Notes under the pieces: generated by a model
What the model was told of the DNA's origin: nothing
What the model saw: only the letters and a program-made list of their open reading frames with translations
The model's database searches: none
Assembly: GCA_963833885.1 (NCBI GenBank)
Contig: CAWHZU010000019.1
Location: forward strand, 310,001-374,000
Direction of reading: 5' to 3'
Length of the DNA: 64,000 nt
DNA from: JASHPR01 sp963833885
GTDB lineage: Bacteria > Actinomycetota > Actinomycetes > Streptosporangiales > Streptosporangiaceae
In this document: positions 54,973 to 62,701 of the stretch, piece by piece
Layout: the number at the start of each line of letters is the position of its first letter
Numbering within the stretch: position 1 is the stretch's first letter
Program-made: the position numbers and the translations under genes

Positions 54973-56286
54973 CTAGGAAGTGTCCTGTTCATCCCAGTTG
55001 TCCGGAAGGACGTAGACCTTGCTCCACCCCGTGCTCTTGGCTTGGACGAGCGCCGAATCCGCCGCGCCGATGAGTTCGGCGAGCGCGCGCCGAGACTCGT
55101 TCAGGAACGCCACCCCGATGGAGACGGTCAGCCGGAACACGAACCCTTCCTGGCTGCCGGACTCGATCGCGATGGGCTCGGCAGCTATGTGGTCACGCAG
55201 CCGCTCGGTGATCCGGACGGCTTCATCCCGGCCGGTTCGCGGCAACAGAATCGCGAACTCTTCTGTACCGAAGCGACCGATCAGATCCTGACCCGGCAGC
55301 TGCTCCCTCAGCATGCCCGCTATATCGCGAATAAGCTGATCTCGCACTGATTGACCAGCCATATCGTAAACATCAGTAAAATGATCGATATAGACCATGG
55401 CCAGGGCGAGAGGCTTTCCATGGCGCAATGCCCGGAAGAACTCCGCTTCGGCTTCGCGCTGCCAGGTACCCGCGTTGAGCAATCCCGTCTTGGCATCGAT
55501 GCGAGCATGGGACACCAACTGCGCTCGCATAATCGAGCGCTTGCAGAGCACGACGGACGGCAGGGCCAGAGCCATGAGAATGGGGTTAATTCGCACGACG
55601 AGCGTGAGCGATACAGCCAAGCTGAGCGCCAGCAAGTCAGAGGTGATCGATTCGCGGCTTCCGACCAAGTCACGGATACGTGAAGCGGGGTCAGACAACT
55701 TGATCGCTGCGACTATCAGCCCGTTGTTGATGAACAGGGCGAGCAGGCCGCACAGCGCAACGCCGACAGTCCAGGTGAGGGCGTGCTCGCCGCTCCGCGG
55801 GAGAGAACCCGCCAGCGACTCCGGGACCGCATGGAACGCCACTGAGCCCACGCCATAGGCCAGCCCGAGCGTCGCAGCACTAAACACTCGCCGGTAGGGG
55901 ACGAGCCCTGGCAATCGCAGAAGCTTGTAAGCGGTCAGCGGAATCGGGGCTATAAACGCGAACACCGGTGGTAGAGCAACCGCTATGGCGAGCAGCCAGA
56001 CGGACTGCAGGTCCCTGACGACCTCGCCGTGTGTCTCCTTCACAGAGCGTGTTGATTCGATCGCGATGACGCCGCAGGCGAGCAGTGCCGTGCCCAGAAA
56101 CACGTCCGAGGCGGCCCACGGGGTGTTGGCCAGAGCCAGACCGATCGCAATCAGGGCAAGTACGTCAACACCGAGGACATACCCACGCAGTGGTGATCGG
56201 ATGGTCCAAACTTGCCACGTGCGGATAGTAGGCACCGCACGCTTCAATCCGCCCGATACTTGACTAAGCAGGCGGAGCGCAGGCAT
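54973..56286 (-). CDS. membrane GGDEF protein with degenerate active site
   Basis: A 437-residue protein: about eight transmembrane helices (residues 35-250), then a GGDEF domain. The signature reads GTEEF (340-344). The first Asp of the usual DxD metal motif is Tyr299 (MVYIDHF) and the guanine-binding Asn is Tyr307, and no RxxD inhibitory site precedes the signature. The domain therefore probably binds or senses nucleotide rather than making c-di-GMP. Codon use is slightly more A+T than its neighbours. It diverges from the micro-gene array. Confidence 0.85.
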   Translation of the reverse strand: MPALRLLSQVSGGLKRAVPTIRTWQVWTIRSPLRGYVLGVDVLALIAIGLALANTPWAASDVFLGTALLACGVIAIESTRSVKETHGEVVRDLQSVWLLAIAVALPPVFAFIAPIPLTAYKLLRLPGLVPYRRVFSAATLGLAYGVGSVAFHAVPESLAGSLPRSGEHALTWTVGVALCGLLALFINNGLIVAAIKLSDPASRIRDLVGSRESITSDLLALSLAVSLTLVVRINPILMALALPSVVLCKRSIMRAQLVSHARIDAKTGLLNAGTWQREAEAEFFRALRHGKPLALAMVYIDHFTDVYDMAGQSVRDQLIRDIAGMLREQLPGQDLIGRFGTEEFAILLPRTGRDEAVRITERLRDHIAAEPIAIESGSQEGFVFRLTVSIGVAFLNESRRALAELIGAADSALVQAKSTGWSKVYVLPDNWDEQDTS

Positions 56287-56364
56287 AACTCCCCCAGCCT
56301 GGATTGGAGGTTGAGCGACAACTTTCAGCGCGTTACGGGCGGTAAGTAATAGATGTCACATCGT

Positions 56365-56404
56365 CACAGAGAGCTAGCCCGCTGTCAAGGTGGCTCGCTC
56401 TGTG
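56365..56404 (+). promoter_or_regulatory. leader hairpin before the micro-gene array
   Basis: CACAGAG (56365-56371) and CTCTGTG (56398-56404) form a 7-bp stem with extra pairing of AGCTAGCC with GGCT inside. It lies in the divergent gap just before the first repeat unit, so it may be part of a leader RNA. Confidence 0.45.
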
Positions 56405-56529
56405 CCGCATGTCACGATCCGCCCGGAACAGCACAACGGGCACGGGTTAGTGGGCCATGCGTGACGACCTGGGACTGATCATCACGCCCTACGCCCCACC
56501 CCATCACGAGACGAAAGGAGCAGCAAGAC

Positions 56530-56550
56530 GTGCGCAACGACTGGGGCTGA
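56530..56550 (+). CDS. micro-gene 1, hexapeptide MRNDWG
   Basis: GTG start, six residues, TGA. GAAAGGAG lies nine bases upstream. One Arg codon is missing compared with the other copies, an in-frame change that speaks for selection on the peptide. Confidence 0.55.
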   Translation: MRNDWG

Positions 56551-56602
56551 CGACCGGACCCCCGCAACCGCACCCGTCCACCACAGATGAAGGAGCGCAC
56601 CC

Positions 56603-56626
56603 ATGCGGCGCAACGACTGGGGCTGA
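56603..56626 (+). CDS. micro-gene 2, heptapeptide MRRNDWG
   Basis: ATG start, seven residues, TGA; GAAGGAG seven bases upstream. Confidence 0.6.
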   Translation: MRRNDWG

Positions 56627-56678
56627 CCACCCAGCACTCCACCAACCCGCCACCGACCACAGGAAGGAGCAGCACGAG

Positions 56679-56702
56679 ATGCGGCGCAACGACTGGGGCT
56701 AA
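56679..56702 (+). CDS. micro-gene 3, heptapeptide MRRNDWG
   Basis: ATG start, seven residues, TAA; GGAAGGAG nine bases upstream. Confidence 0.6.
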   Translation: MRRNDWG

Positions 56703-56750
56703 CCACCGCCCGCGACAGCACCGACCACCACAGATGAAAGGAGCGCACCC

Positions 56751-56774
56751 ATGCGGCGCAACGACTGGGGCTGA
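56751..56774 (+). CDS. micro-gene 4, heptapeptide MRRNDWG
   Basis: ATG start, seven residues, TGA; GAAAGGAG upstream. Confidence 0.6.
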   Translation: MRRNDWG

Positions 56775-56826
56775 CCACCCAGCACTCCACCAACCCGCCA
56801 CCGACCACAGGAAGGAACAGCACGAC

Positions 56827-56850
56827 ATGCGGCGCAACGACTGGGGCTAA
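56827..56850 (+). CDS. micro-gene 5, heptapeptide MRRNDWG
   Basis: ATG start, seven residues, TAA; GGAAGGA upstream, slightly weaker site (GGAACAG). Confidence 0.6.
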   Translation: MRRNDWG

Positions 56851-56966
56851 CCACCGCCCGCGACAGCACCGACCACCACAGATGAAAGGAGCGCACCCAT
56901 GGGCGCAACGACTGGGGCTGACCGCCCGCGACAGCACCGACCACCACAGATGAAAGGAGCGCACCC

Positions 56967-56990
56967 ATGCGGCGCAACGACTGGGGCTGA
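56967..56990 (+). CDS. micro-gene 7, heptapeptide MRRNDWG
   Basis: ATG start, seven residues, TGA; GAAAGGAG upstream. It follows the frameshifted sixth complete position at 56899. Confidence 0.6.
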   Translation: MRRNDWG

Positions 56991-57042
56991 CCACCCAGCA
57001 CTCCACCAACCCGCCACCGACCACAGGAAGGAACAGCACGAC

Positions 57043-57066
57043 ATGCGGCGCAACGACTGGGGCTAA
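57043..57066 (+). CDS. micro-gene 8, heptapeptide MRRNDWG
   Basis: ATG start, seven residues, TAA; GGAAGGA upstream. Confidence 0.6.
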   Translation: MRRNDWG

Positions 57067-57114
57067 CCACCGCCCGCGACAGCACCGACCACCACAGATG
57101 AAAGGAGCGCACCC

Positions 57115-57138
57115 ATGCGGCGCAACGACTGGGGCTGA
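57115..57138 (+). CDS. micro-gene 9, heptapeptide MRRNDWG
   Basis: ATG start, seven residues, TGA; GAAAGGAG upstream. Confidence 0.6.
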   Translation: MRRNDWG

Positions 57139-57190
57139 CCACCACCCCCGGCAGGAGCTCACCAGCAAACACAGGAAGGAAGAGCACGAC

Positions 57191-57214
57191 ATGCGGCGCA
57201 ACGACTGGGGCTAA
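57191..57214 (+). CDS. micro-gene 10, heptapeptide MRRNDWG
   Basis: ATG start, seven residues, TAA; GGAAGGAAGAG upstream. The preceding spacer has diverged (CAGGAGCTCACCAGC). Confidence 0.6.
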   Translation: MRRNDWG

Positions 57215-57268
57215 CCACCGCCCGCGACAGCACCACGGCCTACCACGGACGAAAAGGAGCAGCACAAC

Positions 57269-57292
57269 ATGCGGCGCAACGACTGGGGTTGA
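57269..57292 (+). CDS. micro-gene 11, heptapeptide MRRNDWG
   Basis: ATG start, seven residues, TGA, with a synonymous GGT instead of GGC for the final Gly. GAAAAGGAG lies upstream. It is the last unit; the repeat ends here. Confidence 0.6.
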   Translation: MRRNDWG

Positions 57293-57913
57293 GTGACCCG
57301 TGTACGGATTGACAATGAGTTTCACCGGCTAGCCCGATGCTGGCCTGGTTACGGACTGTAGCTGTCGCCTGGGCGGCGGCCAAGGTCGCGCTTGGGCCGC
57401 CGCTAACGGCGATAACGGCGATAACGGCGGCGGGAACGACCCCGCTAGCGACGATCCCGCCCGCGAGTGCGGTCCAACGACCCCGTAATTCCCGCCTGCC
57501 TCGGCCGGCCAGGCCCGAGGCCTGGCCTAGGCAGGCTGCGGGGCATCCTGCGGTCGCGATCCCATGTGCACGGGAAGTGGCCGAAACATTACGCAACGCA
57601 AAGCAAGTAGCTCTGCGGCGCCGGTTGATGCGGGCTAGTCTGATTGCCGCCACGTGCACCCGTGTGCAGAGGTCATACGGGTTGGCACGCGGCGGCTGCC
57701 CGCCGGGGGTAACGGGCAGCTCGGCCAGTCGGCGACCGGTCGGCGCAGGATGCGAGTGCCCTCGCCGAACCGTTGGCGTTCAGCGTTGCCTCAGCATCCT
57801 CCCAGCCAGCACCCCTGGCTCTTATGGCGTCCGGTCGCCACAATCGGCTAAAGGCATGGCAAAATGCCTCGCGCACCCGAGCGCGGTGACCGACCTGCGG
57901 ATGGAGGGACTGG
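57293..57913. other. non-coding space after the array
   Basis: No convincing gene: frames across it on both strands are low-complexity and lack start signals. Short GGCGATAAC repeats lie at 57410-57432 and a strong two-part hairpin at 57494-57536. Confidence 0.5.
57494..57536 (+). terminator. composite hairpin downstream of the array
   Basis: An outer 8-bp stem (GCCTGCCT / AGGCAGGC) encloses an inner 8-bp stem (GGCCAGGC / GCCTGGCC) with a five-base loop. It is the first strong hairpin after the last micro-gene, about 200 bp on, and may end its transcript. Confidence 0.55.
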
Positions 57914-58735
57914 ATGCGTCGAGGCGCCGGGCGGCGGCGAGTCGCTGTGCGGCCAGGGGGCGTCTGGACCATGCGGCGGACGGCGTGGTTCGCGGGCACC
58001 GTCCTGGCCGCGCTCGGGGCGTACGTGCTGACACCGCTCCCCCAGGCCGCGGGCGAGGCGGCTGCCAAACGAGGCATCCCGTTCAGCGGTACGGCCGCAG
58101 TCGGTGCGCTGTTCAACCGGAAGGCCAACGGCAAGCTCGGGTCGCATTTCTGCACGGCGAGCGTGGTCAAGAGCCCTGGTGAGAACCTGCTGATCACCGC
58201 CGCGCACTGCATGGCCGGGCGGTCTCTTGGCCCGACGACCGGCGTCGTGTTCGCACCCGGTTATCACGATGGCAAGTTCCCGCACGGTAAGTGGACCATC
58301 ACCGCGACGTACGTCAACAGCGCGTGGGAGCTGCACCACAATCCAAACGATGACGTCGCATTCCTCGTCGCCGGGCGCCTGGGCACGCATATTCAGCGGC
58401 ACACCGGTGCCGAGATCTTGAAGATCGACAGGCCGCCGCAGGTCGTGGACGTGATCGGCTATCCGGATGGCACGAACGAGCCAATCACCTGCACGGCCCG
58501 TGCGCGCAGCTTCGACCATGGGCACCAGATGGTCTTCGACTGCGACAACTACACCGACGGCACCAGCGGCGGTCCGTTCCTGGCTCACGTGAACCCGAAG
58601 ACCGGCGACGGCTGGGTCATCGGGGTTATCGGCGGTTACCAGGAGGGCGGAGACACCCCCAACATCTCGTACTCGCCGAGGTTCTTCTCCGCGATCAAGG
58701 ACTTGTACGAGACCGCGGTGGCAAGCTCAGGCTGA
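57914..58735 (+). CDS. secreted trypsin-like serine protease
   Basis: A 273-residue S1/V8-type protease with catalytic His98 (TAAHC), Asp146/147 (NPNDDVAF) and Ser218 (GTSGGPF). The N-terminus is long and basic, followed by a hydrophobic stretch (WFAGTVLAALGAYVL) and PLPQAAGEA, a signal peptide with extended n-region; the ATG at 57914 has GGAGGG. It cleaves extracellular proteins, or could process the peptides made next door (speculative). Its end overlaps the convergent aldo/keto reductase stop by nine bases. Confidence 0.9.
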   Translation: MRRGAGRRRVAVRPGGVWTMRRTAWFAGTVLAALGAYVLTPLPQAAGEAAAKRGIPFSGTAAVGALFNRKANGKLGSHFCTASVVKSPGENLLITAAHCMAGRSLGPTTGVVFAPGYHDGKFPHGKWTITATYVNSAWELHHNPNDDVAFLVAGRLGTHIQRHTGAEILKIDRPPQVVDVIGYPDGTNEPITCTARARSFDHGHQMVFDCDNYTDGTSGGPFLAHVNPKTGDGWVIGVIGGYQEGGDTPNISYSPRFFSAIKDLYETAVASSG

Positions 58736-59683
58736 CGATCCTGGAGCCGGAACGATACGGTCCAGGTCGGTGAGCTCCTCAGCAGACGGTAGCCAGGTTG
58801 CGGCCTCGGCATTCGCCTTGACCTGGTCGGCAGACGTCGCTCCGGCGATCACTGACGAGCAGCCCGGCTGGGCGGCCAGGCCGCCGATGGCCACGTCCAG
58901 AATGGTCAGGCTGTGCTCGTTTGCCCAGCCGATCAGCGCCTCGACCTTGTCCAGCTTTTGGTCGGTGATGTAATCGCGCCTGCCGGCCAGCCTGCTGCCC
59001 TCGGGCGGCTGCTGGCCGCGCCGGACCTTTCCGGTGAGCAGCCCGTTGGCGAGTGGGAAGTATGGCAGCACGCCAAGGCCGTAATGGACGGCTGCGGGCA
59101 CGACCTCTGCCTCGCTCCCGCGCTCAAGCAATGACCAGTGATTCTGCGCGGAAATGAATGCCGCTGTGCCGAGTTCCCGCGCGGCGCTGGCCGCCTCGGC
59201 AAGCTGCCAGCCGGAGAAGTTCGAATGCCCGATGTAGCGCACCTTGCCCTGGGTTACCAGCTCGCCCAGCGCGGTGAGGGTCTCCTCGATTGGGGTGGTC
59301 GGATCGGGGGTGTGGAGCTGGTAGAGGTCGATGTAGTCGGTCCGAAGGCGGCGCAGTGACTGCTCGGCCGCGCGCATGATGTAGCTGCGCCCGCCCTTTG
59401 CTCCCGCGGCTGGCCCATAGCCCATGTCAACGCCCCGGCCACCGAACTTGGTGGCCAGCACCACCTGATCGCGACGGCCCGTCAGCACCTCTCCGAGGAT
59501 CTCCTCCGAGCGCCCTCCACCGCCGTAGCTTTCGGCCGTATCAAGCAGGGTGACTCCCGCCTCGATGGCCGCATCCACGACTGCACGGGTCGCGTCCGTG
59601 TCCAGTCTGCGCCCGAAGTTGTTGCAGCCCAATCCGACGACCGATACGACGAGTCCCGAGTTGCCAAGAGACCTGTAGCGCAT
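58727..59683 (-). CDS. aldo/keto reductase
   Basis: A 318-residue (beta/alpha)8 NADPH reductase with the AKR signatures LLDTAESYGGGGRSEEILG and LYQLHTPDP, and the tetrad Asp/Tyr/Lys/His (DTAESYG..., LATKFG..., YIGHSNFS). ATG 59683 is the family start (MRYRSLGNSGL), with GGAGG upstream. The substrate is an aldehyde or ketone, unspecified. Confidence 0.92.
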   Translation of the reverse strand: MRYRSLGNSGLVVSVVGLGCNNFGRRLDTDATRAVVDAAIEAGVTLLDTAESYGGGGRSEEILGEVLTGRRDQVVLATKFGGRGVDMGYGPAAGAKGGRSYIMRAAEQSLRRLRTDYIDLYQLHTPDPTTPIEETLTALGELVTQGKVRYIGHSNFSGWQLAEAASAARELGTAAFISAQNHWSLLERGSEAEVVPAAVHYGLGVLPYFPLANGLLTGKVRRGQQPPEGSRLAGRRDYITDQKLDKVEALIGWANEHSLTILDVAIGGLAAQPGCSSVIAGATSADQVKANAEAATWLPSAEELTDLDRIVPAPGSSA

Positions 59684-59908
59684 TCCCCGTGTGCCTCCTG
59701 AGCGCGGATTGGATGACCGGCCTGAGATCCTTGATCGTACGCGATAGGCCAGCACGCGACCGCAACCGAGCGTAGAGTCACCGAGCAACGCCCGTCACAG
59801 GGATCACAGGCGGCAACGCCCACGGGCGGTCAGCCAGGATGCCAGCGGGAGCGCAGGAGCGGGGCTGCCAGATTCCCTGGAGTGCCCAACTTTTTGGGGT
59901 GGCGTGAA

Positions 59909-59922
59909 ATCGCATATGCGAT
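59909..59922. promoter_or_regulatory. palindrome ATCGCATATGCGAT
   Basis: A perfect 14-bp palindrome between the aldo/keto reductase start and the XRE regulator start, operator-sized. The 59684-60103 space has no gene otherwise. Confidence 0.55.
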
Positions 59923-60103
59923 ATCATGTGGTAACAGTGCCAAACCGAACACTTCCATGACGCAATTGTCCCGAGAATCAATACGAAAAGGTGCAGCTAG
60001 CGAGACCCATAGCGTGCCATGTGCCGCCTCGGGACGGCAGGTGAGTAGGCCCGCAGGGCAATACCCGGAGTGGCCGGGTAGCTAGCAGGAGGGAGCGGAG
60101 TTC

Positions 60104-60964
60104 ATGATGGAAGGGGCTGGCGGGCCCACGGTGTTGCGCATCCTGCTCGGCACACAGCTACGGCGCCTGCGTGAAGCACGCGGAATAACCGCACAGGACG
60201 CGGCCCGGGCGATCAGGGGCTCCGAGTCCAAGATCAGCCGGATTGAGCTGGGCAGGACGTCGGTTAGAGAAGTGGACATAATCGACCTGCTCACCCTTTA
60301 CGGGATCACCGACCCGGCAGAACGGGAAGAGCTGCTCACCCTCGCGGGCCAGGCCAATCAGCCCGGCTGGTGGCACCAGTACCAGGACGTCCTGCCCGGC
60401 TGGTTCCAGGCATATATAGGACTGGAAGAGTCGGCCGAGTCGATACGCAGTTACGACTCGCAGTTCATCCCCGGCCTGCTGCAGACCGAGGAATACGCCG
60501 CCGCGGTGCTCGCGCTCGGCGAATTCTCGCTCGAGGAGGCAGAGCGCCTCGTGTTCCTGCGCAAGGAACGGCAGCGCAGGTTCGCTTCCGGCGGGCTGCG
60601 CCTGTGGGCGATTGTCGACGAGGTAGCCCTGCTCCGGCCCATCGGCAGCTCACAGATCATGCGGGAACAGCTTGAGCATCTGTGCGATGTCTGCGACCAG
60701 CCAGGCTTCGCCCTGCAGGTAGTTCCCGACTCGGCTGGAGCCTATGCAGCCCCGGGGAGCTTCAGCATCCTGCGCTTCGCAGTTCCTGACCTGCCCGATG
60801 TGGTCTACATAGAGCAGCTGACCAGCGCCATGTACCTCGATAAGCCGGTTGACGTGGAGCGGTACGCCGCGGCCATGGACAAGCTGAGCGCGATCAGCGC
60901 CCCGCCCGAGGAAACCAAGCAAATCATCCGTGCCCGGCTCGAGGATATGGAGCGATCCCCATGA
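60104..60964 (+). CDS. XRE-type regulator with DUF5753
   Basis: A 286-residue regulator: N-terminal HTH_31 (LRRLREARGITAQDAARAI) and the DUF5753 sensor domain (LPGWFQAYIGLEESAESIRSY and FIPGLLQTEEYA). It is followed, with an ATGA overlap, by a DUF397 gene, a pair typical of Streptomyces and Streptosporangiales (development-linked, such as BldB-like systems). GGAG precedes ATG 60104. Confidence 0.93.
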   Translation: MMEGAGGPTVLRILLGTQLRRLREARGITAQDAARAIRGSESKISRIELGRTSVREVDIIDLLTLYGITDPAEREELLTLAGQANQPGWWHQYQDVLPGWFQAYIGLEESAESIRSYDSQFIPGLLQTEEYAAAVLALGEFSLEEAERLVFLRKERQRRFASGGLRLWAIVDEVALLRPIGSSQIMREQLEHLCDVCDQPGFALQVVPDSAGAYAAPGSFSILRFAVPDLPDVVYIEQLTSAMYLDKPVDVERYAAAMDKLSAISAPPEETKQIIRARLEDMERSP

Positions 60965-61203
60965 GCAGCATCCGCAATGGCATGGACGCTAGCACGCTGG
61001 CCGGCGTGACTTGGATCAAGAGCCGCCGCAGCGGCCCCACCGGGGGCAACTGCGTAGAGGTGGCTTTCCTCGACGGCGGGGAGATAGCGATGCGGAATTC
61101 CAGACACCCCAGCGGGCCCGCACTTATCTTCACAGGATCTGAGTGGGACGCCTTTCTCGGCGGTGCCAGGGACGGCGAGTTCGCCCGACCGGCACTGTCT
61201 TGA
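60961..61203 (+). CDS. DUF397 protein
   Basis: An 80-residue protein with a DUF397 domain (TWIKSRRSGPTGGNCVEVAFLDGG and AMRNSRHPSGPALIF). DUF397 proteins are small partners or antagonists of the adjacent XRE regulator. Confidence 0.93.
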   Translation: MSSIRNGMDASTLAGVTWIKSRRSGPTGGNCVEVAFLDGGEIAMRNSRHPSGPALIFTGSEWDAFLGGARDGEFARPALS

Positions 61204-61264
61204 GCGGGGGCCGCCCTGATCTGGTCGCTTGCTCGCAAGCCCCGGAACAGTGCGTGAACAACAA

Positions 61265-61304
61265 GCCTCCCGCAGCCCCGCCTTACGGCGGGGGTGCGGG
61301 AGGC
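61265..61304. terminator. strong bidirectional hairpin between the two XRE/DUF397 units
   Basis: An 18-bp stem (GCCTCCCGCAGCCCCGCC) with a four-base TTAC loop and one mismatch in the other arm. It serves both convergent DUF397 genes. Confidence 0.85.
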
Positions 61305-61323
61305 GGTGGAGCCCCTCCCGTAG

Positions 61324-61533
61324 CTAGCTCATGGCCACGTCGAACTCGCCGTTCTTGACGCCCGTGACGAACGCCGACCACTCTTCGCGGTCGAACACGT
61401 GCGCGGCCTTGCGCACGTTCTTGGAGTCACGGACGGCGACGCTGCCGTCGGCGAGATGCGCCACCTCCACGCAGCCGTCGGAGCTGCAGGCGCGGCTACG
61501 TATCCACCGGGCTGCACTCGGATCCTGTGTCAT
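61324..61533 (-). CDS. DUF397 protein
   Basis: A 69-residue DUF397 protein (WIRSRACSSDGCVEVAHLADG, FDREEWSAFVTGVKNGEF). It lies 19 bp after the XRE gene on the minus strand. Confidence 0.92.
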   Translation of the reverse strand: MTQDPSAARWIRSRACSSDGCVEVAHLADGSVAVRDSKNVRKAAHVFDREEWSAFVTGVKNGEFDVAMS

Positions 61534-61552
61534 CGGGGTTTCCTTTCGTTGG

Positions 61553-62413
61553 TCAAACTATTTCCCTGGCGAGCTGGCTGATGAGGTCAGTGGAGTCGGC
61601 GGGTGACAAAGCCGCCGCGCGCAACAGGTCAAAGGCCTCGGCCCGGGCACGTACGTCCCGCTCTCTTTCGAGGTAGGCCTGCCCGGCGACACCTTCTGAA
61701 TATACGACATCCGGGTCAAATCGCTCGGGAAACTCAATGATCGCGAACGGACCGTTGAGGCATGGATGCGGTCCGCTGCAGAACGGCAGCACCTGCAGCG
61801 TGACATTCGGCCACAGGCTGGCGTCAGCCAGGTGATTCAGCTGCCCCCGCATAAGCTCCGGCGAACCCATCGTCCGGCGGATCACTGCTTCGTCCAGGAT
61901 GAGCCACAGCTCTATCGGATCGGCGCGCAGGATCACCTCCTGGCGCTGCATCCGCAGCGCGACGAGGCGTTCAATCTGCTCGGGCGTCTGCCTCCTGCGC
62001 ACCGTGGTCATGACCACCCGGGCGTACGCCTCGGTCTGCAGCAGGCCGTGGACCACCAGCGACTCATAGGCGCGCAGCGAGGCGGCCTCGGCCTCCAGGC
62101 CCACGTAGACGTCGAAGCCGGTGGGCAGAACGTCCTCCCACGCTGCCCACCAGCCCTTACGGTGACCGTCACGGGCCATGTCCACGAGGATCTGGCGTCC
62201 ACCCGGATCGTGGACGCCGTAAAGATCGAGCATGGCCGACAGGTAGGCGGTCCTGGTAGGGGCCTTGCCCGTCTCGATCCGCGAGAGCGTGGATGTGGCA
62301 AGGCCGAGCTTCTCAGCAACCTCCTCCAGCTTTATCGAATGCGCCTCGCGCAGTCGTCTTAACTCGGTGCCAAGCCGACGTCGGCGTACCGTCGGGCCGA
62401 TTGACGCGGTCAT
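61553..62413 (-). CDS. XRE-type regulator with DUF5753
   Basis: A 286-residue paralogue of the regulator at 60104: HTH (LRRLREAHSIKLEEVAEKLG), DUF5753 (VLPTGFDVYVGLEAEAASLRAYESLVVHGLLQTEAY). ATG 62413 has GGAGGGGAGG. Its unit is the mirror image of the first one. Confidence 0.93.
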   Translation of the reverse strand: MTASIGPTVRRRRLGTELRRLREAHSIKLEEVAEKLGLATSTLSRIETGKAPTRTAYLSAMLDLYGVHDPGGRQILVDMARDGHRKGWWAAWEDVLPTGFDVYVGLEAEAASLRAYESLVVHGLLQTEAYARVVMTTVRRRQTPEQIERLVALRMQRQEVILRADPIELWLILDEAVIRRTMGSPELMRGQLNHLADASLWPNVTLQVLPFCSGPHPCLNGPFAIIEFPERFDPDVVYSEGVAGQAYLERERDVRARAEAFDLLRAAALSPADSTDLISQLAREIV

Positions 62414-62701
62414 TCGGCCTCCCCTCCTAGAGGGCACGCTCGGCCGTTCCCGACTCCAGACTGGCTGCGGGAACCGCCATTGCGGCTGCTGGGCTTGAGC
62501 CAATGATAGGGGACAACGGGGCCAGATGGGATCGCAATTGAGATTTCATCCACCATATTTGTTCCACGCACTTGCGTGGCATGCATTCCCATACCATGAT
62601 GACTCCTAGCGTCCTGAGTCCGCGCCGCCCCGCCCCGGCACGGTCTCGATCGCCAGTTGGCATTCGTCGGCCGGCAAGGGCCGGGGAGGGGACGGATCCA
62701 G

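Larger units (their letters stand above)
56457..57292 (+). repeat. tandem array of heptapeptide micro-genes (MRRNDWG)
   Basis: Twelve copies of a 21-24-bp coding unit, separated by two alternating spacer types, A (about 52 bp, CCACCCAGCACTCC...) and B (about 48 bp, CCACCGCCCGCGAC...). Spacing is 148 bp for a full A+B period (56603 to 56751, 56679 to 56827, 56967 to 57115, 57043 to 57191), with one extra 68-bp unit at 56899. Ten intact units are listed separately. The first (56457) has a one-base insertion and would read MRDDWD if repaired; the seventh (56899) lost one base. Each spacer ends with GGAAGGA or GAAAGGAG followed by 7-11 bases. Stops alternate TGA and TAA. Confidence 0.9.

Noticed and set aside
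56457..56702. 81-residue protein MRDDLGL... through the first two array units
   Set aside because: It arises only because the first unit has a one-base insertion and runs into the third unit; no family features.
56457..57292. CRISPR array
   Set aside because: The repeat units are regular, but the spacers fall into two alternating identical types instead of unique sequences, and there are no cas genes.
56457..57292. Biarylitide or microcin-C type cluster
   Set aside because: Peptide size fits, but no P450, MccB-like adenylyltransferase or other modifying enzyme is in the window, so the assignment is unsupported.
56412..57325. Long minus-strand frames (139-239 residues) over the micro-gene array, Trp/Cys-rich repeats
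   Set aside because: They are mirror readings of the tandem repeat, with no ribosome-binding site, and composition unlike real proteins; the plus strand has starts with good binding sites at each unit.
57240..57659. 139-residue minus-strand frame with a hydrophobic stretch
   Set aside because: No ribosome-binding site; ends inside the array; composition of high-GC antisense.
57337..58182. 281-residue plus frame before the protease
   Set aside because: Low-complexity, no clear start, and overlaps the protease gene in another frame.
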